A stretch of DNA of 64,000 nt from assembly GCA_037179335.1 (NCBI GenBank), contig JAKZHN010000005.1, positions 930,001 through 994,000 of the forward strand, read 5' to 3'. Of the stretch, positions 1 through 11,911 are shown piece by piece (the first letter of the stretch is position 1; each line of letters opens with the position of its first letter). The DNA comes from Cyclaneusma minus. Its lineage: Eukaryota; Ascomycota; Leotiomycetes; Marthamycetales; Marthamycetaceae. The position numbers and the translations under genes are program-made. A model generated the notes under the pieces. That model made no database searches, was not told the DNA's origin, and saw nothing but the letters and a program-made list of their open reading frames with translations.

Positions 1-2
1 GA

Positions 3-2435
3 AATGAAACGAATAATGATGAGGGACACCGGGAAGAGGAGGAAACGCAAGATGGCGAGGTAGCTCCCGCACCTGCACCAATAGTCGCCTCTCCTCAATG
101 TTCGGACTCCGACAAGCTTCAGCTCCCGCCGGAACCCGAGCCTGACAAAGTACTGGACGAGAAAAGCTCCGTTGCTGAGCCACCGGCTGAAGAGCCAAGT
201 CCACCTATATCAGGAGATCAAGTCTCGTCACACCGCAGCCATGATGCTGGGAAGGATGTTGGATCTCAGAAGAATAATGAACGACGAAGACACAGTACAG
301 GAGTCAAGTTTATCAAACCTCCACGGAAACATCAAGATCCACGGAGACGCACTACTGGTGCACCCAGTCGACGGTCTGTGGATGTAGTGGAGGCAGCGGA
401 ACAGCCTCGTGTTCAGGATCAAGCGATTGCCGAACAGGAGGTTACGGAGACAGACGCTTCCATGGACCTGGACCATGTGCCCTCACTGCAGGGTGACAAC
501 ATGCATGTCACGAAGCCAAGACCCCGATCCAGGCGTAGCCCTGTCGCAGCCGACATTGTCGAAGATGTTACACGGAGCGAAGACGCTGCGAAGAATAGTC
601 AACAGCGCTCTATTGAACCAGTTCAAACTAACGCTGATGCTGACAAGCCATCCACTACTGCTCTGGATGGAGCAAGTCATAAACCTCTGACGCCGGCTGT
701 CACTTCACCAGAGCAAAATCAGTTCTCACAGGCAGATACTACGCTCGTCGATTATGCCTCTCAGGCCCTTCAACTGCAGGTAGAGTCTATGGGCAAAGAA
801 TTCTACAGCAGCCCCGCAAGAGCTTCCCAAAAACCTGTTCAAGAAGAACCCGTTGCGGATCCTGAGGATGAAGAAGCTGAACCAGTTGAGGCCGTTGTGT
901 CAGATATATCGGATCTCTCGGATCTCTCGGATCTTTCCGAGGACGAAGTAATGGTCGTCCAGAGTCCATGGGACGCGGAGAAATCTGAAGTGACTACTTC
1001 TCTGGAACACCTTCCAGGCGGAGATCATGGCACGGACGAGGGTAGTGATCTTAACTTCGAGAGTACGAGCGAGGAGTCTACCCAAGAGATCCCTCGAGAA
1101 AACCCTCGAATACCTCAGCCAAGCTCTCAGCAAGCTCCCATCCTGGAGGAAGCTGTTGTACAAAGCCCATGGGCCGCAGAAAGATCTCATATAGTGTCCC
1201 CCAAAGACAAAAGTCTACTTCCGAACCCAACGGAAGGCCAAAAAAGAGATAATGACACGGACGAGGATCGTGATCTCTACGAGATTCCGAGCGATGAGCC
1301 TACCCAGGAGGTCCAGCCCACTCCTCGAAAAAATGGCACCCGCGAGGTAGCCGAAGCTGTTGCACAAAGTCCCTGGGTAGAAGAACGACCGGCAATATTA
1401 CCACCGGCCGAAATTCCCCATTCCTCTCCTACGCGACTCCCAAGCATCGAAGGCGAAGAACTCGAAGACTTCCTTCTTGATATTCCGGGCAGTACACTCC
1501 TGCCTCGCGCCATCACGCCACTGGGCAGCGCAGACACCGACCACCTACCCTTCGGCGACCTCATGAGCCCCTCACCACCCCGCGATCCAACTCCTCTCGA
1601 CACCCCCGAAGAACTCACCAGCACCCAAGCCCTCGAGTCAGCAGCACTCACCAACCCCTGGCTGCACTCCAGCGCCCTGAGGAAACCAACCTCTCCCTCG
1701 TCATCATCAAAGAAACCCAAGAAACGCGTCTCCTTCATCCCCGACCTCGTCTCCTCCCCGATATCTTCCTCCCCTATCGCATCCCCAGCCAAAACCCCCG
1801 AAAGCAGCAAACGCTTCCCCTCACCTCCACCGCCCCCCGACGCCCAACGCTTACCCGAAAGCCAAGATATGCTAGGGCGCTCACTGAAAGCCACCAGAGA
1901 CTTGACGTCTGCGAAAGAAGAATCCATGCTTTTCAAAGGCGGGAGCCAGGGCGTGGGTGCTATGGCCGAAGCGTTTATTAGTGCTGATCGCCAGACTTCC
2001 GTTCCTCTTGACTCTGTCTCGAACTCCGAGAATGGAGAGAAGAAAATTAGTGATTTTGGACCGGAGCTCAAGAAACTTCCGAAACCTATACTGAAGAGGA
2101 AGGAAGGCAGGGCGAGGAGGGAGAGTGGGGTGGAGTTGAGTAGCTTCTCGCCGTTGCAGGAGAGCTTTGCTATTAGTCCGGATGGGAAGGTTCGGGCTGT
2201 GAGGGATGTTGGTGCGGCGAATAAAGTGAATGGTGGTAATGGGGCCACGCCGGTGAAAAGTGCGTTTGAGGGCTTTGGCAGTCTGGATGCGGTGATTGAT
2301 GAGATGGGGAGTTATCTGGAGGGCTGGGATGTGGAGACGGAGTTGAAGAAGGTGGGGAGGAGGAGTGAGAAGGGTGATGCGGAAAAGGAGAGGGGGAAGG
2401 GGAGACGCAGTTTGGGTGGGATTGCTAATCGGTAA
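3..2435 (+). CDS. Disordered acidic/serine-rich protein, 5'-truncated by window edge
   Basis: The frame is open from the first complete codon at position 3 to the TAA at 2433-2435, giving 810 residues. No upstream ATG or splice acceptor is needed, so the gene begins before the window. The protein looks intrinsically disordered: rich in Ser, Pro, Glu and Asp, with no membrane segment or recognisable enzyme motif. Its visible structure is a degenerate repeat of about 67 residues marked by QSPW(D/A/V)xE(K/R), three times (codons near 960, 1159, 1363), with a fourth related NPW near 1653. Each of the first two units carries a TDExxDL...(S/T)QE stretch. A DLSDLSDLS run precedes the first unit and a KKRVSF basic patch lies near codon 570. 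The last 150 residues (SAFEGFGSLDAVIDEMGSYL) look more ordered. I do not recognise the family; a chromatin or nuclear scaffold protein is possible but not shown. The long antisense frame 1277-2248 is a shadow. Confidence 0.8.
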   Translation, partial: NETNNDEGHREEEETQDGEVAPAPAPIVASPQCSDSDKLQLPPEPEPDKVLDEKSSVAEPPAEEPSPPISGDQVSSHRSHDAGKDVGSQKNNERRRHSTGVKFIKPPRKHQDPRRRTTGAPSRRSVDVVEAAEQPRVQDQAIAEQEVTETDASMDLDHVPSLQGDNMHVTKPRPRSRRSPVAADIVEDVTRSEDAAKNSQQRSIEPVQTNADADKPSTTALDGASHKPLTPAVTSPEQNQFSQADTTLVDYASQALQLQVESMGKEFYSSPARASQKPVQEEPVADPEDEEAEPVEAVVSDISDLSDLSDLSEDEVMVVQSPWDAEKSEVTTSLEHLPGGDHGTDEGSDLNFESTSEESTQEIPRENPRIPQPSSQQAPILEEAVVQSPWAAERSHIVSPKDKSLLPNPTEGQKRDNDTDEDRDLYEIPSDEPTQEVQPTPRKNGTREVAEAVAQSPWVEERPAILPPAEIPHSSPTRLPSIEGEELEDFLLDIPGSTLLPRAITPLGSADTDHLPFGDLMSPSPPRDPTPLDTPEELTSTQALESAALTNPWLHSSALRKPTSPSSSSKKPKKRVSFIPDLVSSPISSSPIASPAKTPESSKRFPSPPPPPDAQRLPESQDMLGRSLKATRDLTSAKEESMLFKGGSQGVGAMAEAFISADRQTSVPLDSVSNSENGEKKISDFGPELKKLPKPILKRKEGRARRESGVELSSFSPLQESFAISPDGKVRAVRDVGAANKVNGGNGATPVKSAFEGFGSLDAVIDEMGSYLEGWDVETELKKVGRRSEKGDAEKERGKGRRSLGGIANR
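948..1500 (+). repeat. Degenerate ~67-codon tandem repeat within the disordered ORF
   Basis: Three in-frame units start with (V)VQSPW or VAQSPW followed by two residues and E(K/R). Units one and two share an acidic TDE...DL block and an (S/T)QE block before the next QSPW. The units differ too much for a recent duplication, so the pattern points to selection for a spaced short linear motif. Confidence 0.6.
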
Positions 2436-5272
2436 TGAGTGGGAGGGAGTGAGAGGATGAGATGTGTGTGAGATGGTCTCGTCACGATTTCACGAATTGG
2501 CGCCTTCGATTTTGCGGTTCTTTACCAAGGGGCCGGGAAATGTCGGCGCTTTGGGATGGGTCTTGGAGTTTTGGCCCTTTGCTCGGCTTGTTGAGAGTCT
2601 TCTCTCTGTACTACCGTACAGTGTCACACGTGGTCGTTCACCTGAACGGTCACGGGTCAGAGTCTGCCCAGACTCTAGTGTCTGGTCGTCTGGTGGAATG
2701 GCTGCGATACCGGCGATACCGACGTTGCTTGAGATACCACGCGCTCGTCTTGTCGTGGTGGGTTGATAAGAGAAGGACATAGCACATGCTGTGCAGCAAG
2801 CAAGTGTATTCACTTAGTTTAGACTACTTTCCTTGTGGTGGTGATACGGTACAACCCCATCACTTGTGGTAGATAGCTGATGGCAGCAGTTTCGCTTCAG
2901 ACAAATCGAGATGATACGATGATACTGTACGAGCATGCCTACCATCCATCCCCGGTTTTCGGTGACCGGATAGTGGCAGAGATAAGGCTGCTGTGACTGC
3001 ATAGCATACGTGTACTCGTGCATCGTCTTCCTCAAATTTCATCCCACGAGTCTACAGATCCGTGGGCCGTGGGGGCTAGTAGCTCGTGCCATATCAAAAA
3101 TCAAATACCGCACGCGTGGGAGGCTACAGCATTGAAGTTGGCCGTGACGTTGAGGCCCCGCGAATATGCCTCATACTCACCTAGGTTGAGAAAGAACGTC
3201 CCAGAACATAGCATAGATGTGTTGGCAGCGATCTTTAGATAAGGAAGAGACCTAAGCCCATGGTGTGACAGAAAGCAACAAGATTGAAGTGCATGTTCTT
3301 CTCCCCACGCTACGCCAGGCTTGCCATGTCATCACACACACCATCCCACCATCAATTTCAAAAAAACAATCTACCACATATCAATTCTGATCTAGAGCCA
3401 CAGCTGCCGATTTGTTGGCTCGTGTGGGGTTTTGAGGCTTTCAGCGCCGCAACGCGGCCCGGGCTAGCAGACAGAGGGGACTGGATGCACGGCTCGATTG
3501 GTTTTGTCTTGGGTATGGCAGTATGTGCAGAGTACCTTGCGAGTACCTGTAGGTCTTGTATACCTGTAAGGCTCAAGTTCGACAACGTCCATGGTGGTTG
3601 CTAGCTTTATGATCAAGTGGTTTGGACTCCTTGTGTTAAGAATCATTGAACTTTAAGAGCTTTGGTACTTGGGATTGAGGCTTATCAGGGGCCGGCAGAC
3701 AGGTCGCACACATGGGGAGATGGGAGACGTCATTGGCGAGCAGTTGCACCGCTGGAGAGGTCGATTCGGACTGGAGGTTGCGTGCTTGAAGCTTTTCAAA
3801 ACAGATGGCGGAATGAGGGTGAAAGTCCAGCGTGGGATGGACTGGAGATGCTGCGTTGTCAACTTTGAGCTACCTATGCAGTTTGTTCGGGTTCGCGAGT
3901 TGGAGGGTTGGGGAGGAGCACGTTGCACGATGATTGGCAATGAGAGGCTCTTGGTGTTTGCGTTGGAGTGCCGAAGCGGCCGGTGCTTTGTATGCGTTCA
4001 GCGTGCAATGGAAAAGGCTAAATTGTGTCGTTTATGTTTGGCGATTTTGCGAAACTTGTGGTTGAGTTCATTTTCATTTTAAAAAGCAGTGCTTGTGTTG
4101 CTTTGGTAGCGGCAGTTGGACGTAAAATGCCATGGGCTTGGAGGATTGATGGCCCGAAAAGGCTATTATTTTGGGGGAGAGGCCGAGTTGAGGCGTCTGG
4201 GGAAAGGTCAAGGCGTCGGGGAGGATCGATCTGAGGGCGTTGCAGGATCGGATAACACGTGGGCTGGCCTTAGGAGGGGAGTCCGTTTTGGAGATTATTT
4301 GAGGGGATAGTAAACCATTACCTAAGATTTCCAGCACTTTAGCAACATACTTAAAAACGTGTATACATGTAGAATTTATACACAGCCTCAGCTTGATACA
4401 CAGCCTCAACTCAAGTTGCTGCTTAGAGTGTATAAAATCGCCAGCTGGGATCTAAGGTGGTGAAACGACACTCAATATTGACTTACAGATCGACATAAAA
4501 AAAATGTTTATATTCAATAGTATTCCCGAGTGTAGGTTCTAAGGACTTGACGGAGTTGGGAACTCAATGATGGCGCGTGTAACGTTAAATTTGGGATTGA
4601 GGTGTTCATTTTTGTGCGCTCAGGCTACGACTTTAGAGTATCACGTATTCGATGGACTGAAAATATTTCCGATTATTCGAAAACCTCTTAATTATTCAGA
4701 ATATATTTGGACATTTGAAATTCCTTTCATTATTTATAAATTCGCGTATAAGAATTATCACCCAGCCACGAGCGTGGCAATACGGTCTTTGTGCCTGAAT
4801 AAAGCGGCCACATGTTTGCTGCGCCGGGATCGGATCGGCGCCAATCTGGTGGCCCGTTTCAATTTTGAATTGACCATCAACAGTCAATCGTCATTCAACT
4901 TCGCTGCGCTGTTGCCTCTTCCCACCATTCACCACCGTCCTGTTGCGACAACAGGCCCCCTTCCTTCCCACACTCCCACCAACGACCACCTCCCCTCCCG
5001 CCCACGTTGCGCCGACCCTCTCCTCGACTCCGACCTGCTCCCCTGCTGTTGCTTGTTATCGCAAGGCGAAAGAGGGTAGACTACGGCCGCGAAGCCATAC
5101 AGCGCCTTGGTTGCGGGAACGTGACACTCTTCCAGGCAGAGAAGCAACGTCCGCAAGCTTTTGCCAATAAGAGAACTTTCAGCCAAGCATTACCTGCTCA
5201 GGGCACAATCCAAGCACAGTTCTTCGTCGAGTCTGCTCCGTGTGCCGTGCCAGCCTTCCTAGCCCACTCTGC
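2436..5272. other. Long intergenic region, no supported gene
   Basis: Small frames here (for example 3669-4082, 137 codons) overlap one another on both strands, lack domains and have no convincing splice structure. An AT-rich stretch lies at about 4560-4760. From about 4920 the plus strand becomes pyrimidine-rich, as in fungal promoters, and this probably is the promoter and 5' UTR of the downstream kinase gene. Confidence 0.6.
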
Positions 5273-8200
5273 ATGCTTGACCTCGCCCTGAAGCAGCCTC
5301 TGTCCTTCCTGCCCGTACATCACCCTGCTGTACCAACCGACATCCCGTCTGCCGGCCCTCCTTCCATAGTGCAGTCCACTCCCCACGTGTTAAATGCTAC
5401 CCCCATGTCCAAACCCCACGCTGAGCCTGTGAATGGCGCGCCTGCCACATTGGCTACTGAAGACCGGGGACGTGAGCTGTTACAAGATGCAGATCTTCTC
5501 TCGGGCTCAAGCTCGCAGCGAGCTGACCGTCCGATCCCTCTCTCCTTGTTGACGCAGGCCTTGCAGCAGCAATCGGAAAGTGACGGTGACCAGTTTGACG
5601 ACCAGGAAGGAGCTTCTCCTTCTCACGACGACCCAACCACTCCAACAGCCAACAGCTATGGAGGCGCAAAGGCAATGATATACAGAGAAAGTCCAGTCGC
5701 GGCCATGGCGACAACATCACTGCCCGAAATGGCAGCCACATTTACCACCGAACCTTCCCCCCTGTGCCAGCGGGCAAAACAAACCTCAAGTTCGAACCTG
5801 CTCGACATGCGCCATCTAAACTCCCTCTTGATGCGCAATTCTGAGCTGTTCCGTCATTACCGTTGTCGAAGCACATCTTTAGAACGTACTGAGATAGAGA
5901 AACGAGTAGAGGGAACTCCCCCGAGCAGAATCTCAAGCTACCAAAACGCCGGTGATACTGGCTTCGCGCATGCCAGCCCGACTCCTCTCACATTGGACGC
6001 TATCTCAACTACACCGCCACTTGACGGCTTCCGCGCACAGTATCGTTCTTGGAGAGATCCTCGTACAGGCATGGCGGAAGAAAAAACATGGTCCATTGGC
6101 GGCCGGGGAAGTGAAGAGGATGGTCAAGAGGGCCAGGTAGAGAAGTCGATTGCAGAGACCCTGGCCGGCGTCGAGGCCAGCGGTCGTAGCCGTAAAGCCA
6201 GTCACAGTCTGGGTTTCTTCCGTGAAGGCTTGCCTGAATCAAAGCACAAGAAGCGTGACGGCAAAGGTCGAGGCGAAGGCAAAGACAAATCTCGTAAAGG
6301 CGAGGAGGCTCTTGCTGAGGAGCCGGCAGGTTATCAGACAGATGAGACAACTCCTGGACTTAGCGAAGCCCCTTCTATTTCCCACACGCCGGCGGAGGGC
6401 AATGTCACTCCTACCGAGCCAGCGCCATCCTCCCACATCGAGTCTGTGCCAGCAGATGGTTACTTCAATATTTCCGATGACTCAGGCAATAGCGGCCTTC
6501 AAGGGCATCCAGCGCTTCCGGCTCAGCTCCTCGCTGAGATCCGAAAGCAGCACAACTTGACTCCTGGTGCTGAGAAGGGGACTTCCTTCTCGCAAAGTAT
6601 ACCTGTACCAGTCTCGCAGAAGTCAAAGCCCAGTGAAGACTCTAGCGAAACTACCCCTGTCAAACAACGCCACGACTCTGACACTGGAACCCGTTCTACG
6701 AAAAGTCAAGACGAGGACGAAGACTCGGGTGAAGAGCAGATTTCCTCTGCTCTCTTCGTACCTCATCAAGGACTCCATGACCACCAGTCGGAACACGAGA
6801 CCTCTGAAGTAGATCGCTTACGACCAGAGAGTCGCATATCAACCAGATCAGGAGACATCGAAGAACGTGAGCAGTGGCTTGTTGAGCACAAGCCTACTAC
6901 TCCCAAGCGTAAACCAGGAGGACAGTCAGGTGAGAAGGACCTGAATTTGCCTTCTCCAACTGTTCCCCCAGCAAAGAAAGAGTACTTTCAAGATGCGATG
7001 CCCGAAACCCCACGACCAGGATTCGCCCGTCTCAGCTCCATAAAACCTCAGGGAACATTGCCACAAGCCCCCAGTGATGAGGGCGAGACTAGTGCCACGG
7101 AAGATACAAAGCTTCTTGGAGATTTGGACGCTACCCCGAAAAGCACTCTCAAGAGTCGTCATCTCATTCCTCCTTCCGAGAAGAAGAACCTCCATAGCCA
7201 TCAGCAAGGCCAGAAGGCGCCATTGGAAGCCGTTGAGTTGATTCCATATCGACATCAGGTTGGAGGTCATACAACCATGTGGCGCTTTTCCAAGCGTGCT
7301 GTTTGTAAACAACTCAACAGTCGTGAGAACGAGTTCTACGAAAAGGTCGAACGGTCTCACCCAAAATTGCTGAAATTCCTGCCAAGGTACGTTGATTTTT
7401 GTAGCCCCCATTACCTTGTGGGCCTTGAAGCTGAGACGAAGCAAAGACTCTTAAGTCCTCTTATCGATCTGCCCCTCGTCCCTCGATTTTCACATTGCTA
7501 ACGAAGTTATTTCGTTTTCTCTGTAGATATATCGGTGTTCTTAACGTGACTTTTGTGAAGAAACAAAAGCTGAAGCCAAGCAAAAAGGAACTTGAGAACG
7601 TTACTGGTCAGGAAGCCGGCAAGGCCTCTGCATCATCTGTCAGCGGGTCTTCTGCAGCTGCAGAGCAGGCAAGACTTATAAGCAACTCAATGAATGCGTC
7701 CCAGGCTCATGTGCCCACGGTCACAGTCGCAGACAACCAGCATATCTTCCCCAAGCAGTTCATGACCAATGCGCTCCCAGGGGCATCACGAATAAGATCA
7801 TCCTCATTTGGTGCTTCGCCGAACGAACCTGGAACAGAAGCCTCCAGCGCTCAACTAAGCCCTACCTTTTCTCAGCAGCTTGCATCTCGACCATCGCTGG
7901 CTGATAAACATACAGCCAGTTGGGGCGCGACCACAGTGAACAAACGCCTACGAAATGAGGTTTTCGGTGAAGCATTCCTGCGACGCCCAATTCAGATTCA
8001 GCGCCATAAAAAGCCAACTGACCAAAAGCGTTCCTTGCCTCACCGACTGGGGAGCGGTAGTAACACCATGCGAGCTTCCAACTCGGAATCCAACCTCAAA
8101 GGTTTTCAAAACCCTGAGTCTGGAAGTGCTAAGCAGGCCACCGGCGGTGAGAGTTCAAGCAAAGCCATCGGCAAGGACGCTAACCGGCGGGAACACAATC

Positions 8201-9537
8201 TGACCATGACTCCAATTACGCCAAAGCCTACGGAAGGCCAGTCGGAGGCTCATGCTCAAACAGAGATGACAGCGGAAGAGAAGGAAGAGGCTGAGTTTGC
8301 CGAGAAGGCAGGGCGTAGTGCTCCTGAACCAGCCATCGAGGCAGAGGCTCTTGCAAAGAAGAAACGTCGATTCTCGAGCGGCGGTCTTCGCCGAAAGCCT
8401 GACGAAGTTGATGATGCCAGAGGTGATCTCAAATATTTTGCCGAAGCTGATGACCCAGGATATCGCGGTGATGGAGACGGTGAGGATGATGTCTTCAAGA
8501 TGGACTCTGAGCCTGCATCTGGAAAGCCTGACACAGATAAAACACCCACCAAGCCCAAGCCGGACAATTCCCTACTCAAACCGGAGAAAGTGGCCGGCAC
8601 ACAAAATGATGGAGCAGCAGATTCTACCAAACCTGTTCGATCGTCCAATGACACAACTTCGTCGATGCGCGTATCCTCAGACATTCCTGGCTTGTCTTCG
8701 CCGCCAATTCTTCGTCCCCTTAACCCGAAGGACGCTCAGAGCCAGCACGATTCCCGTATTGAGTACTTCCTGCTGCTGGAGGATTTGACCGCTGGCATGA
8801 AGCGGCCCTGCATCATGGATCTGAAGATGGGAACTCGCCAATACGGCGTTGAGGCAAACGAGAAGAAGCAAAAGTCTCAGCAGCGCAAATGTGCAGAGAC
8901 CACATCTCGAGAGCTCGGCGTCCGTGTCTGCGGACTTCAAGTCTGGGACGCTTCCACTCAAAGCTACATCTTCCAGGACAAATACTTCGGCCGAGACTTG
9001 AAGGTCGGACGCGAGTTCCAGGACGCTCTCATGCGTTTTCTATACGACGGAGTAGACTACTCCAGCGTGCTCCGCCACATCCCCACCATCATTGATAAGC
9101 TCTCCCACCTCGAAGCTCTAGTTCGCAACCTCCCCGGCTACCGCTTCTACGCCGCATCTCTCCTCATGTTCTACGACGGTGACCCCGAGTGCGAGGCCGA
9201 ATCCGGAGCTGAGACCGACGCCTCGACCGCCACTGCGCGCGACTCACGTAGGGAGATTGACTTCAAGATTGCTGATTTCGCCAACTGTGTCATTCCCAAC
9301 TCAACGTATCAGCAGCCACGTCCTTGTCCCCCACACCATCCAGATGAACCTGACAGAGGGTTTATGAAAGGCTTGAGGAGCTTGAAAATGTACTTCCTGC
9401 AAATTCAACAGGAAGTGAGACAGAAGGAAATGATGGGTCGACCGTCAGCGCACGGTATTCGCGATGAGTTTGATGACGATGATGAGATGAATGAGATGCT
9501 GCTTGAGTCTGATGACTCGGGGAATGTGAGCTTTTAA
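5273..9537 (+). CDS. kcs1: Inositol hexakisphosphate kinase (Kcs1-type IPK family)
   Basis: Two exons, 5273-7386 and 7527-9537, give 1374 residues. The 140-nt intron has donor GTACGT, a GCTAAC branch point and a CTGTAG acceptor, and splicing joins ...KFLPR to YIGVLNVTF in frame. The protein has a long disordered N-terminus (about 650 residues), then the conserved N-lobe (PYRHQVGGHTTMWRF), a large acidic insert and the C-lobe. The C-lobe holds the inositol-kinase signature PCIMDLKMG (about residues 1132-1140), the AASLL block and the IDFKIADF metal/ATP motif. The family phosphorylates IP6 to the pyrophosphate IP7, which acts in phosphate sensing, vacuole biology and stress responses. The split kinase domain and large size (yeast Kcs1 is about 1050 residues) are usual for fungal members. 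The ATG at 5273 is the first in frame; 5405 is an alternative start with little effect on the domain. Confidence 0.92.
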
Positions 9538-11522
9538 GCATCTCGTTGCGCAACCAACGCAACAATCAGCATATGCCTCGGCGGCGCAAAGCTGTCATTT
9601 GAGTACTTCAGTACTCAAACATGCTGCTATGCTACTCCAGCGGCCTATTTGCTGCGACCACCAACCACACACCGCACATTCTCTTCTTCCAGCATTGAAT
9701 GCTATCTGCATTTATTCAACCCTTGCTCCCTTCTGCACGGCGTCCAGAAAGGGAAAATGTTTCCATTGGGGTCGCCATCTTCCATTTTGGCATTTTTGTC
9801 TTTGGCAGCGATTCGGCGTTTCCCGTCTACTCGGTAAACTTTCGGGGTCTTGTACACCACCGGCATTAATTCTACATTCGACGCTTCTTCGGTTTTTTCT
9901 TCAAAAACGAATTCTTGTCTGTATCGTATCGGCTTTTGCGCATACCCCTAGCGAACTTTATTCTTGTTGTTTTGCCTCTGTCACTTGCACTTGCTCTGCT
10001 ACTTCGGGTTTCTCGACTTCCACTTCCACTTCCACTGTAAGATGGTGATGGATGGGGGGCACTGGGATTGGATGAAGTGGACGACTTCATAAGTTTATCG
10101 GCATGTCTTTTCGTTCTTGTCACGGCTTGGCACTGGGCGGGTTTTTAGAACTTTACGATATTGGTGCCCGCGAGGGCGGCTTCGGTTTGCTCTTTGCGGG
10201 TGCTGTTTTATGGGGTCTTCTGAGCCGGTTGAGCTGTATAAAGTATCGGTGTCACTGCGTGGCGAGAGGAAGGGAGTGGAGTGTCTTTGCGCGTACTGCA
10301 TGGCTTTAGCTGTTGTTGAGCTTATTAGCTGTTAGCGTTTCTGTGTGGAGATTAGTATGAGTATGGAATAAATAGCTTTTGCTCTAAGACATTCAATGAC
10401 CTGGTGACTGACTGGTACTATTATCTATGTGACTATGGAGGTCAGGGGCTGTGGTTGGTTACGCAAGGATACTCTACAACCCTATGTCAAATAGCTCAGA
10501 AAGGACACCCGTCATGTTCATCCCAATAGACCACCGGACGCCCGCCGACCACAAGCAGCACTCCCCTGCCTGTGGTCACCTCAAAGTTTGCTGCACGGTA
10601 CCAACACCTGAACATCTTCCCACCGGACCACCCCAACCCTGGTCCACAGAATATATATCTCCGTCTCCATCCCATACCCCCATGAAGCCCTCCCCAGGGG
10701 CCAGGGCACAGAGGGAAGGAGACCTGACACTGTGAACCAATTCACCCCTTCAAAGTTCCCATTCATGTAACAAGCCATATAGAAATACACCATGTCAAGC
10801 AAAAGGCAAACACAAACAATCGCCAAAGCGGGTAGTAGAATATACGCAAAACCTCCTCGGCCTCACCACCACCAGATATCCTCTCTCCTCTCCCCTCACC
10901 CCTTCAGTCGCCACAAGGCTGCGCTTTCCCACGTCTCGCTTCGCCTCGCTTCGCTTCCGCGCTTCCACGCACGCATATAATCCCCAAAAGCTCGCTTGCA
11001 TCTCAGCCATGTCAAAGGGCTCCCTTGGCCCAGTGGGAAGATTTCGCATTAATGGCGCATTCGGTTAGTAGGCTTTGGCCGAGATCGTGTGCGTACTCGC
11101 GGGTTCGAACACCATTTGACACAGGAACGCAACGATACGTCGAGGACTTACAGTCCCCCGGTCGAAAGACTGGCGGCGTTAGCGTAGGCTGGGAAACTCA
11201 GTTTGTCTGGTTTCATGATGGGGGTCCTTGGGTTGGCTTCGCAGATTTTTTGTGGTTTTTGGTAGCGCTGGGTGGTTGGGTGTGGAGGATTTTTTGGATT
11301 TTTTGGATTCTTTTTGATGCGGATAGGGGAGAGAGTGAGGATGAGATTGAGAACCGTAGGATGACTTTTTCGCATGTGGAGAGGGTTACCTCCACCCTCT
11401 TCACTTCTCTGGGCTCTTGGAAGTGGTCTTCTGTTTGTTGTTCCTCTATTGGGTTCTAGAAATAGCTTTCTCCGTGTAGATGTCCCTTTTGTTCCACATC
11501 GACAAGTTCACCTCCTTCTCCC

Positions 11523-11584
11523 AGCCGCAGCGACTTAACACAGCGGCAGCGACTTAACACAGCGGCAGCAACTTGACACAGCGG
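11523..11584. repeat. Short tandem repeat, ~20-bp unit, 3 copies
   Basis: Three successive copies of CAGCGRCTTAACACAGCGG-like sequence, the third with two substitutions. It lies about 330 bp upstream of the orphan gene start. Confidence 0.75.
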
Positions 11585-11705
11585 AGTGGATTGCTGTCAG
11601 CTGGCTTGAATTTACCGCACGCTTCTTAGCGACAAAGATTTAATTTAACTGCGCAGCTTCCAGGTCTTCACTGCAACAACCTGCACAGCCGGCCGGCCTC
11701 CATCT

Positions 11706-11806
11706 TCAGGGCTCAGCATCCTATCCGAGACCACTGCTTCCTCCGACCGACCTCCGTCTGTCTTCAAAGCTCAGCATCCTGTGTGAGACCACTGTCCTCC
11801 AACTGA
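11706..11806. repeat. Imperfect direct repeat (~58-bp period, 2 copies) upstream of orphan gene
   Basis: The segment GCTCAGCATCCT..GAGACCACTG..CTCC occurs twice, at about 11708 and 11767, in the probable 5' leader or promoter of the gene starting at 11912. Confidence 0.65.
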
Positions 11807-11911
11807 CTTCTCCCCCTGGTAAGTCTGAAACGCATCCTCAACGCCGTGCTTTGTCCCGTCCGCAAACCACACACTGACACACCGTTCAGCTGCGCACAGT
11901 CGACCGCAACC

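Larger units (their letters stand above)
9538..11911. other. Intergenic region between kinase gene and orphan gene
   Basis: It contains the 3' flank of the kinase gene, then only short overlapping frames. A decayed tRNA-like stretch lies at about 11046-11123 (see findings), and two small tandem repeats lie close to the next gene. I see no supported protein gene. Confidence 0.55.

Noticed and set aside
1277..2248. 323-codon antisense frame
   Set aside because: It lies wholly opposite the open plus-strand coding frame with biased codons; a shadow.
3669..4082. 137-codon plus frame in the first intergenic region
   Set aside because: No domain, no start context and overlapping frames on both strands.
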